From positions 1 to 15,231 of the forward strand of contig CAZEIU010000019.1 of NCBI GenBank assembly GCA_964512085.1: a stretch of DNA of 15,231 nucleotides, in the 5' to 3' direction. The stretch is from JAUPVL01 sp964512085 (GTDB lineage: Bacteria > Patescibacteriota > Saccharimonadia > CAILAD01 > BJGX01). Within the stretch, counting starts at the first letter, position 1. Each line of letters starts with the position of its first letter. The position numbers and the translations under genes are program-made. Below, in pieces: positions 1 to 5,483 of this stretch. The notes below the pieces were generated by a model. It was not told the DNA's origin. It did no database searches and saw nothing but the letters and a program-made list of their open reading frames with translations.

Positions 1-80
1 CTCTCAAGAAAGCCATATAAATAGGTGACTAATGAGGCCGAACACAAAGGTCCGAACCAAATTTTTGGCGAATAAGACAT
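1..80 (-). CDS. Partial N-terminus of an unidentified, hydrophobic minus-strand protein
   Basis: An ATG at 80..78 on the minus strand opens a frame of 26 codons that runs off the left edge without a stop. An in-frame TAA lies a few codons upstream, so this ATG is the first possible start. The visible residues begin MSYSPKIWFGPL and stay hydrophobic and aromatic, as in a first membrane segment. No family can be named. A GGAG lies about 17 nt upstream, too far to be a convincing ribosome site, and no clear promoter is seen. It could be a chance frame. Confidence 0.3.
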   Translation of the reverse strand, partial: MSYSPKIWFGPLCSASLVTYLYGFLE

Positions 81-160
81 AAGAGCTTATTGCCTACACT
101 CCAGCGAGGTTATCGCTTATATAAAAAATCGGATCTTTCTGTTTGGCATTAAAAAACTTA

Positions 161-194
161 AGCATAAGTACTTGACATTACAAATGCTTATGCT
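161..194. repeat. 8-bp inverted repeat AGCATAAG/CTTATGCT around the ABC leader promoter
   Basis: AGCATAAG at 161-168 and its exact reverse complement CTTATGCT at 187-194 are separated by 18 nt and enclose the whole -35 box, with the right arm touching the -10. Placement and symmetry fit an operator for a dimeric regulator. No regulator gene is adjacent, so this is inference. Confidence 0.4.
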
Positions 195-199
195 ACTAT
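172..199 (+). promoter_or_regulatory. Strong sigma70-type promoter for the leader ORF and ABC exporter
   Basis: TTGACA at 172-177, a 16-nt spacer and TACTAT at 194-199, with an extended -10 TG at 191-192. This is the best promoter in the first 500 bases. Transcription should start near 205-207, a few bases before the ATG of the leader ORF. No comparable promoter is seen between the downstream terminator and the exporter gene, so exporter expression probably depends on read-through from here. Confidence 0.75.
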
Positions 200-209
200 A
201 GATAACGCT

Positions 210-299
210 ATGAAAACTTTAGCAATCAAATCAATAATTTTTAGTCAAAAGCCAGCACGTACTGGCGTGGTTTTGGCTATGTATTCTCGAGCATTATGA
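210..299 (+). CDS. 29-codon leader peptide of the ABC exporter
   Basis: ATG at 210 and TGA at 297-299 encode 29 residues starting MKTLAIKSIIFSQKP and ending VLAMYSRAL. The ATG lies about 4 nt from the predicted transcription start with no Shine-Dalgarno, so it would be leaderless. There is no run of one amino acid, which argues against an amino-acid-starvation sensor of the trp type and is more like leader peptides that sense ribosome-stalling drugs. Its last codons overlap the left arm of the proposed antiterminator (281-292), so where the ribosome sits would decide which RNA fold forms. Function is inferred from this architecture; the peptide itself is not recognised. Confidence 0.55.
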   Translation: MKTLAIKSIIFSQKPARTGVVLAMYSRAL

Positions 300-358
300 T
301 TTAAGAATTTATTTATAATCAAAAAGGCTCGGGAGTACTACAAATCTCGAGCTTTTTT
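243..358 (+). promoter_or_regulatory. Predicted ribosome-mediated transcription attenuator
   Basis: Three helices can be drawn. (a) A hairpin inside the leader ORF pairs 243-250 with 271-278 and 251-255 with 262-266. (b) The antiterminator pairs GTATTCTCGAGC (281-292) with GCTCGGGAGTAC (327-338), 12 pairs including two G-U. (c) The terminator pairs 327-334 with 345-352. Helices b and c share 327-334, so only one can form; both left and right partners are the same octamer TCTCGAGC (285-292 and 345-352). A ribosome at the stop codon would cover 285-292 and permit termination; a ribosome stalled earlier would permit read-through into the exporter. The pairings are seen; the mechanism is inferred. 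The bmrB-bmrCD leader of Bacillus subtilis is a known analogue. Confidence 0.6.
321..358 (+). terminator. Intrinsic terminator between leader ORF and ABC exporter
   Basis: GCTCGGGA (327-334) pairs with TCTCGAGC (345-352) over a 10-nt loop, one G-U pair, followed by six T (353-358). The A-run at 321-325 extends the stem against the T-run. Confidence 0.75.
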
Positions 359-496
359 GATTGGCGAGTAAACGCCCAAAAAAGCACCATTTGTACCTTA
401 CAAGATCGCAAAACAGAGAGGATGCTCAATGAAGAGCTTTCGGAGCTATAAAGCTCTCTACGTGCTCTATTAAAAGAAAATGGCGCTAGATACAAT

Positions 497-2209
497 TTGA
501 TCAAGCTAAGAACGCTTTCAATCAAAGCTTTTTTATGGCTTTTTGTAGTTGAAGCAGTTGTGATTGCACAGGTGTACCCTGCCAAATCTTTCATTGATGG
601 TCTTACAAGTGAAAAATCTATTAGCTATATGTTGGTAGTTTGCGTGGTCATACTTTTTGCTTATCTAGCCGGATCGATGTTGTATTTACGCATGGACCAC
701 TTTCGTTTTTGGGCTATGTGGCTCAACTATATGACTATATTGGGTTATAGCCATCAACATTTGTTGCTTTTAGATGTCAATTGGCACTCGCGTCATTCGA
801 CCGGCGAAAAAGAGTCGGTACTAAGTAAGAATATTCGCAAAATCGATAGATTGACCGATGAGCTTATTTTTGAGGCATTGCCTGCAACAATGCGAGTAAT
901 ATGCGTAAGTCTTGGACTTCTGTTTATTGGCTGGCAATATAGTATTTTTTCTGCTGGTACGGCTATTGTTTATACTTTGGCCGCCACTCGAACTGAAAAA
1001 AGATATGAGCCTAATAGAAAACAAGCTCATGCCGAAGATAAGGCTTTTAACCGTTGCGGAAGTGAACAAATTACCAACTGGCGTACAATTAAACAATTTG
1101 GCTTAGAGAGAGATCAAAGTATCGGTTACATTTCGATGCTCGATGCTTTTGTCGAAGCTGAGCGCAAACGTTTTGATAGCTGGATGAGAGATGTACGTCT
1201 GCAAGATGCAGTAGTGTCTTTTAGTCGGGCTTCGCTATATGGATTTATGGCCTGGCAGTATTTACAAAGTGCTATTTCTCTGGGCTCTATATTTTTGGTA
1301 ATTGCATGGCTTGAGAAAATTTATAGCAATTTGTATCAGTTTGTTCATTTTCAGCGTTATAAGAATGAAGGCGAAGAAGCTTTGCACGAGCTGTCTGAGA
1401 TGCTACAAACTACTCCTGCCGTAAAACAGGCCACTAATGCAATCGCAGTTGAATGTTTATCGGGCGCGATAGATCTAAGAAATGTTAGCTTTGGCTATGA
1501 TGATAGCGAAGAGCATGCTTTAAAGAAAATTGATCTTACAATTAAACCACATCAAGCTGTTGCGCTTGTCGGTCCTTCGGGGTCGGGTAAGTCAACGGTA
1601 GCTAGTTTGCTCTTACGTGAGTTTGACCCCACCGATGGCGCGATATACTTCGATAATAATCCTTTGACCAAGCTAGACTTTGAGCAGTATCGCAAAAAGA
1701 CTGTCTCGGTAGTTAGTCAGACTGTACAACTTTTTGATGCTAGCATCGCCGACAATATTCGGTTGGGTAGCCCAAACGCTTCTGATGAAGATGTGATTGA
1801 AGCCGCAAAGCGAGCTGATATACACGACTTTATTGTTAATGAGTTGGCACAGGGTTATGACACGATTATTGGTCAAGATGGTATACGCTTGAGTGGAGGC
1901 CAAAAACAGCGTTTAGCTATCGCTAGAGCTCTTATTAAGCGACCGATTCTTTTGGTGCTCGATGAAGCTACTAGTGCGTTAGATGCTATTTCGCAAGCCG
2001 AAGTTCAGAAGAGTATCGAAAAGCTAATTGCGAGTAGAGAATGCACTTTGGTAATTATTGCTCATCGATTTTCTACCATTGAAATGGCCGATACTGTTGT
2101 TGTGCTAGAGCACGGCGAGATTGCCGAGATTGGTACTCATGCTGAGCTCGAACGACACAATGGTTTATATAAGCGTTTGCGAGATCTTGAAATGAGCGGT
2201 AGTCTCTAA
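497..2209 (+). CDS. ABC exporter half-transporter (membrane domain plus ATPase)
   Basis: A 570-aa type IV ABC exporter subunit: N-terminal membrane domain (segments near residues 9-27, 44-63, 131-160 and 245-285) fused to a nucleotide-binding domain. Walker A GPSGSGKST starts at residue 359, the Q-loop glutamine is residue 408, the signature LSGGQKQ starts at 465, Walker B is LLVLDE with D489/E490, and the switch histidine is H523, so the ATPase looks intact. It would work as a dimer; no partner gene is adjacent, so a homodimer or a distant partner. Substrate unknown. The only workable start is TTG at 497, since an in-frame TAA sits at 449-451 and the next ATG would cut off the first membrane segment. 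The start lacks a good ribosome site. It lies downstream of a predicted attenuator, which suggests an inducible, drug-type exporter (inference). Confidence 0.9.
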   Translation: MIKLRTLSIKAFLWLFVVEAVVIAQVYPAKSFIDGLTSEKSISYMLVVCVVILFAYLAGSMLYLRMDHFRFWAMWLNYMTILGYSHQHLLLLDVNWHSRHSTGEKESVLSKNIRKIDRLTDELIFEALPATMRVICVSLGLLFIGWQYSIFSAGTAIVYTLAATRTEKRYEPNRKQAHAEDKAFNRCGSEQITNWRTIKQFGLERDQSIGYISMLDAFVEAERKRFDSWMRDVRLQDAVVSFSRASLYGFMAWQYLQSAISLGSIFLVIAWLEKIYSNLYQFVHFQRYKNEGEEALHELSEMLQTTPAVKQATNAIAVECLSGAIDLRNVSFGYDDSEEHALKKIDLTIKPHQAVALVGPSGSGKSTVASLLLREFDPTDGAIYFDNNPLTKLDFEQYRKKTVSVVSQTVQLFDASIADNIRLGSPNASDEDVIEAAKRADIHDFIVNELAQGYDTIIGQDGIRLSGGQKQRLAIARALIKRPILLVLDEATSALDAISQAEVQKSIEKLIASRECTLVIIAHRFSTIEMADTVVVLEHGEIAEIGTHAELERHNGLYKRLRDLEMSGSL

Positions 2210-2222
2210 ATTTACTACCTTT

Positions 2223-2250
2223 ACCCCTCACCAGTTTGGTGAGGGGTTTT
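2223..2250 (+). terminator. Intrinsic terminator after the ABC exporter
   Basis: ACCCCTCACC (2223-2232) pairs perfectly with GGTGAGGGGT (2238-2247) over a 5-nt loop, followed by T residues. Confidence 0.85.
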
Positions 2251-2258
2251 ACTTATGC

Positions 2259-2300
2259 TTGAAAAATATTACTAAAAGTACAATTATAAAGTTCTTGTAC
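2259..2300 (+). promoter_or_regulatory. Promoter region with GTACAA/TTGTAC dyad
   Basis: A TTGAAA at 2259-2264 precedes AATTAT/TATAAA (2282-2290). An inverted repeat GTACAA (2278-2283) and TTGTAC (2295-2300), 11 nt apart, flanks the presumed -10 and start point. It could be an operator or a 5' hairpin of the transcript. Confidence 0.4.
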
Positions 2301-2320
2301 CTATAAAAAGGAGTGTTAAA

Positions 2321-2686
2321 GTGACCGATAACACTACACTCTATAAGATCGACTATAGTTTGCGCAAAAACAGTTTTTTGCAGATTCAAGTCGAAGAATA
2401 TCTTGAGGCTGCTAAGGTTGTTGGTGAAGGAGCGTTTTTTAGAGGAGCGAATATAAGTGCAATATTTAAGTATAATTACACTTGGCGCGATGGAGCTCTT
2501 ACGCCTTTTGCATCTGACTGGGCCTTTTTGCTTATTCTAGGTGACGAAAAATTAAAGAAGTGTCTTCACGAATTGTTTAGGGTATCAAATGCTGAACTTG
2601 ATGACGACGAGACATGTCAATATGTAGAAGAAATTATTGATGAGTTGGACTGTTCGCGAACTAGAATTAAACTTACCTTTAACTAA
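2321..2686 (+). CDS. Unknown 121-aa soluble acidic protein
   Basis: GTG start at 2321 with a strong AAAAAGGAG seven bases upstream. The product has no signal peptide or membrane segment, is mixed alpha/beta in character, and is acidic toward the C-terminus (ELDDDETCQYVEEIIDELD). A possible beta-rich core lies around residues 35-75 with many aromatic residues (FFRGANISAIFKYNYTW). I do not recognise a family. It is a monocistronic unit with its own promoter dyad and terminator. The start is secure because of the ribosome site. Confidence 0.7.
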   Translation: MTDNTTLYKIDYSLRKNSFLQIQVEEYLEAAKVVGEGAFFRGANISAIFKYNYTWRDGALTPFASDWAFLLILGDEKLKKCLHELFRVSNAELDDDETCQYVEEIIDELDCSRTRIKLTFN

Positions 2687-2692
2687 TTTAGG

Positions 2693-2716
2693 GCCCGAGA
2701 TTTACTCGGGCTTTGT
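2693..2716 (+). terminator. Intrinsic terminator after the 121-aa gene
   Basis: GCCCGAG (2693-2699) pairs with CTCGGGC (2705-2711) over a 5-nt loop, followed by a short T-rich stretch (TTTGTT). The T tail is weak and runs straight into the next promoter. Confidence 0.6.
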
Positions 2717-2722
2717 TATAAT
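2714..2722 (+). promoter_or_regulatory. Extended -10 promoter for the 29-codon ORF and P-type ATPase
   Basis: TGTTATAAT at 2714-2722 is a perfect extended -10. No -35 box fits because the upstream terminator stem occupies that place. Start of transcription should fall at 2729-2730, on the ATG of the following short ORF. Confidence 0.6.
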
Positions 2723-2729
2723 TATATAT

Positions 2730-2819
2730 ATGACGAATAATTATAAATTTAATACATTGACTTGTAATTATCATATTCCTAAAGAAACTCCCTCTAATCG
2801 ATTGAATAGCTATGCATAA
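2730..2819 (+). CDS. Leaderless 29-codon ORF overlapping the P-type ATPase start
   Basis: ATG at 2730 begins 7 nt after a perfect TATAAT, so it would be the first codon of the transcript. It encodes 29 residues (starting MTNNYKFNTLTCNYHIPKE, ending SNRLNSYA) and stops with TAA at 2817-2819, overlapping the ATPase ATG at 2812 by eight bases. The ATPase start has no Shine-Dalgarno, so its translation probably depends on ribosomes ending this ORF. The peptide is polar, with one Cys and one His, and matches nothing I know. It may be a pure coupling device or a regulatory peptide. Confidence 0.5.
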   Translation: MTNNYKFNTLTCNYHIPKETPSNRLNSYA

Positions 2820-5190
2820 GTCATTATTTAGATCTATCTTGTCAGATTTATGGCCAATACTGCGTCGTAATATTTTTTCGCTAGTTGTAATTATTATTGG
2901 CGGATTGTCGCTTACTTTAATTATTCTTGGCGACAAAAGAGATGGGTTCTTTTTATTTATAGTAATTCTAATTAATATCATAATTGGCATTATTCAAGAA
3001 CTAAGAGCCCGTATTGCCTTAGAAAAATTACAAAATAAAATTGCCCAAACTTATTCGGTAAATAGACAGGGCAAAAATATAAAAATTTATGCCGAAGAAA
3101 TTATTCCGAACGACGTAATTAAGCTGTCACTAGGTGACCAAGTTCCTGTTGATGGAGTATTGCAAAATACAAATAGCTTAGAGTGTAATGAGGCGCTACT
3201 GAGCGGCGAGAGTCAAAATGTTGCAAAAGGTGACACCGACAAAATATTAGCAGGTAGTATTATCGTGGCCGGCTCAGGAGAGCTCATAGTAAAGAAAACT
3301 GCCAGCCAGAGCTATTTGGCTAAAATGACCGATCAACTCAAGCTTTATTCTAATAAGTTATCACCAATACAAAAAAACATACTCGATTTTATTAAGCTAA
3401 TGTCTATAGTACTGGTTGTAATAGCTATAGCTGTGATGGGTAGGTCTTTCTTGGTAGGAGAAAGTTTGGTGTTAGCTATTTCTCAGATAGCTTCGGTTGC
3501 AGCTACAATCATTGCTGAAGGATTAATCCTGACAACGACAATATTTTTTGTATACGGCGCCGTTAAGCTAGCCAATAAAAATATTCTTTTACAGCAAGTG
3601 AATGCGATTGAGAATTTTGGCCGAATCAAAACTGTTTGTGTAGATAAGACCGGCACCCTCACAGAGAATGAGCCGGCTTTTGAAAAGATCATTGCTTATA
3701 ATCTTAAAGAAAACAAATTAAAAAATTACCTATCAAGTTATCTTTCGGCCGAAAGTTCTCACACCTCTACATCGCAAGCTTTGCTTGGCTATGCTAAGGG
3801 CAGTAAGCCGTCAAAAGCTAGTGAATATTTGGCGTTTTCATCTGAACGTAAGTATGGCGCTATAAGACTACGTCAAGAAAAGACTATTGTGTTAGTCGGC
3901 GCTGGTGAAAATTTCTTTAAATACTTAAATCAAAAAGAAAAAAGCTGGCTACAAAATAATATTCGCGAGTATAGTGAGCAAGCTATGAGAGTTATAGGGC
4001 TGTTTACAGCTAGTAGCGGAAATCTACAAGATCCCAAATCATTAAAAAAACTACACATTGGTGGGGTGGTGGTTTTAAAAAACCCACTCAAAAAAGGTAC
4101 TACAGAAATAATCAACTTTTTACAAAAAAGAGGTATTAATATTATTGTGGTTTCTGGCGATAACGAAAAAACAGTGTCTGCTATCGCCACTCAAGCGGGT
4201 ATAACCTTTGGTAATAAAATATATAAATCAAGTCAAGTAGAGAACAAAACTATAGCCGAACTAGTAAATGTTATCGACAAGAAACCACTATTCGCTAGAA
4301 TTTTGCCACATCAGAAAAAACGAATAATAGAAGCTGCCCAACAAAGAGGGTTGGTTGCAATGGTAGGCGATGGTGCTAATGATGCATTGGCAATTAAACA
4401 AGCCGATGTTGGGGTAGCGATGTTTTCGGGGTCTGCCGCAACCAGGCAAGTTGCTGATGCGGTTTTGTTAAATAATTCATTTGGCGCATTCCCTTCGGCA
4501 ATTGAGCTTTCTGACAGCGTCATTACCACTCTCGAGATGATTGCGTGTTTGTTTTTTAGTAGAGTATGGACAGGCGTATTCTTACTTTTTTCAACCCTAC
4601 TAGTTAATATTAACTACCCATTTAGCCCGCGTAATATATCGCTTATCAATCTATTCATTGTAGGGTTTCCTGTACTACTTTGGGGGGCGTGGCCTAGAAG
4701 TCGAACACGAAGCGTCACCGATGAAAGCTTTTTGGAGCGGACTTTGCCTTTTTCTGTATTTAATGGATTATTAATTGCTATGGCTACTTTTGTAGCTTTT
4801 TTGAGTGCTCATTTTATATTTTCGGCCAATATTTTACAACAGACTATGATAGCTTATGTTGTATTTATGATAACTAGTATATTTACTATCACGCTTATTC
4901 CTGGCGCCATGGGAGCGAAAAAAAATACCGCCCAAACAATCGCTATTTGGGCAGGTTTTATATTGTTTTTTATAATTATTTCGGCAGTATTTAATGTAGA
5001 AGAATCGGCCAATTTCTTTGGGCTGCAATTATTGCCTTTTGTAGAATTGTGCTTTGCCGCTGTAATCGCTGTAGGTACTATTTTTCTTCAAAAAATCTCA
5101 GCAAGTTTTCACTTGGGTAATCACTTGTGGTACAAATTAAAAACTTATAGACATAAACAATTAAAAAAAGCTCATGCCCAAAAGGCATAA
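2812..5190 (+). CDS. P-type cation-transporting ATPase, CtpE-like
   Basis: A 792-aa P-type ATPase. The actuator motif is SGES (131-134, family TGES), the phosphorylated aspartate is D278 in DKTGTLT, SGDN has D450, and the hinge GDGAND is at 519-524. Membrane segments lie near residues 21-62, 195-250 and five or so from 570 onward, giving the ten-segment plan of P2-like pumps; there is no N-terminal metal-binding domain or CPx motif. The fourth membrane segment reads AEGL (235-238), where relatives (Ca2+ pumps and CtpE) have PEGL. The closest match from memory is the CtpE group (mycobacterial Ca2+-related), so Ca2+ or another divalent cation is the likely substrate, but this is unproven. An in-frame TGA just upstream fixes ATG 2812 as the first start. 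The last codons overlap a minus-strand terminator. Confidence 0.88.
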   Translation: MHKSLFRSILSDLWPILRRNIFSLVVIIIGGLSLTLIILGDKRDGFFLFIVILINIIIGIIQELRARIALEKLQNKIAQTYSVNRQGKNIKIYAEEIIPNDVIKLSLGDQVPVDGVLQNTNSLECNEALLSGESQNVAKGDTDKILAGSIIVAGSGELIVKKTASQSYLAKMTDQLKLYSNKLSPIQKNILDFIKLMSIVLVVIAIAVMGRSFLVGESLVLAISQIASVAATIIAEGLILTTTIFFVYGAVKLANKNILLQQVNAIENFGRIKTVCVDKTGTLTENEPAFEKIIAYNLKENKLKNYLSSYLSAESSHTSTSQALLGYAKGSKPSKASEYLAFSSERKYGAIRLRQEKTIVLVGAGENFFKYLNQKEKSWLQNNIREYSEQAMRVIGLFTASSGNLQDPKSLKKLHIGGVVVLKNPLKKGTTEIINFLQKRGINIIVVSGDNEKTVSAIATQAGITFGNKIYKSSQVENKTIAELVNVIDKKPLFARILPHQKKRIIEAAQQRGLVAMVGDGANDALAIKQADVGVAMFSGSAATRQVADAVLLNNSFGAFPSAIELSDSVITTLEMIACLFFSRVWTGVFLLFSTLLVNINYPFSPRNISLINLFIVGFPVLLWGAWPRSRTRSVTDESFLERTLPFSVFNGLLIAMATFVAFLSAHFIFSANILQQTMIAYVVFMITSIFTITLIPGAMGAKKNTAQTIAIWAGFILFFIIISAVFNVEESANFFGLQLLPFVELCFAAVIAVGTIFLQKISASFHLGNHLWYKLKTYRHKQLKKAHAQKA

Positions 5191-5194
5191 GCTT
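5163..5194 (-). terminator. Minus-strand intrinsic terminator inside the end of the ATPase gene
   Basis: AAGCTCATGCC (5168-5178) pairs with GGCATAAGCTT (5184-5194), 10 of 11 positions. Read on the minus strand it is followed by a run of seven T, so it would end transcription of the minus-strand gene that stops at 5200. On the plus strand there is no T-run. Confidence 0.65.
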
Positions 5195-5199
5195 ACATA

Positions 5200-5385
5200 T
5201 TAATTAATAGCCGAAAGTTGTGCTTCGATTCGCTCGTAATGGTCTTTACGACTCATTTGATGGGCTCTAATTAATCTTTCAGTTTCACGAGCACTAAATT
5301 GGCCGTTTGGGTGTAGGTGCAAAGCAATTGTGATAATGTTTTTTATTGCTCTGGCGAACAATTGACCCCCTGTTTTGGTCCACAA
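5200..5385 (-). CDS. Small minus-strand protein, possible DNA-binding regulator
   Basis: A 61-codon frame lying between two P-type ATPase genes and transcribed against both. Its reality is supported by a -35/-10 promoter upstream (5446-5418) and a terminator immediately downstream. The start is TTG at 5385, or an internal TTG at 5361 preceded by AGGGGGT, giving 53 residues. The C-terminal half (FSARETERLIRAHQMS then RKDHYERIEAQL) can be read as two helices around a turn, compatible with a helix-turn-helix, but this is only pattern reading. With the 19-bp palindrome at its transcription start, an autoregulated metal-responsive repressor is a reasonable guess. No family is recognised. Confidence 0.5.
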   Translation of the reverse strand: MWTKTGGQLFARAIKNIITIALHLHPNGQFSARETERLIRAHQMSRKDHYERIEAQLSAIN

Positions 5386-5391
5386 TTTTTA

Positions 5392-5410
5392 CGTCTCAAA
5401 TTTTGAGACG
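5392..5410. promoter_or_regulatory. 19-bp perfect palindrome, operator candidate
   Basis: CGTCTCAAA and TTTGAGACG flank a single central T with no mismatch. It lies at about +1 to +19 of the minus-strand transcript and about 60 bp upstream of the plus-strand ATPase promoter. It is followed by no T-run on either strand, so it is not a terminator. Confidence 0.65.
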
Positions 5411-5417
5411 AATTACT

Positions 5418-5446
5418 ATGTTAACTTGATATGCAAGTATTGTCAA
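5418..5446 (-). promoter_or_regulatory. Minus-strand promoter of the small gene
   Basis: On the minus strand TTGACA (5446-5441), 17-nt spacer and TAACAT (5423-5418). Start of transcription would be near 5411, at the edge of the palindrome. Confidence 0.5.
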
Positions 5447-5471
5447 TGATATTTTTCACACCAATGAGCTG

Positions 5472-5477
5472 TATAAT
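5472..5477 (+). promoter_or_regulatory. -10 box of the heavy-metal ATPase gene (leaderless)
   Basis: A perfect TATAAT lies six bases before the ATG at 5484, placing the transcription start on the start codon. No convincing -35 box is seen. Confidence 0.6.
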
Positions 5478-5483
5478 ATAAGC

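Noticed and set aside
319..594. Minus-strand 91-codon frame across the ABC leader
   Set aside because: It covers the terminator hairpin and the exporter start, has no ribosome site, and its residues reflect the leader structures read backwards.
2637..2729. Longer 60-codon version of the ORF at 2730
   Set aside because: The extension would run through the terminator and the promoter; the start at 2730 fits the -10 box.
2720..2811. Riboswitch before the P-type ATPase
   Set aside because: The interval is short, AT-rich and occupied by the 29-codon ORF; no conserved riboswitch core seen.
5392..5410. Palindrome as a terminator
   Set aside because: No T-run on either strand and it lies upstream, not downstream, of the neighbouring genes.
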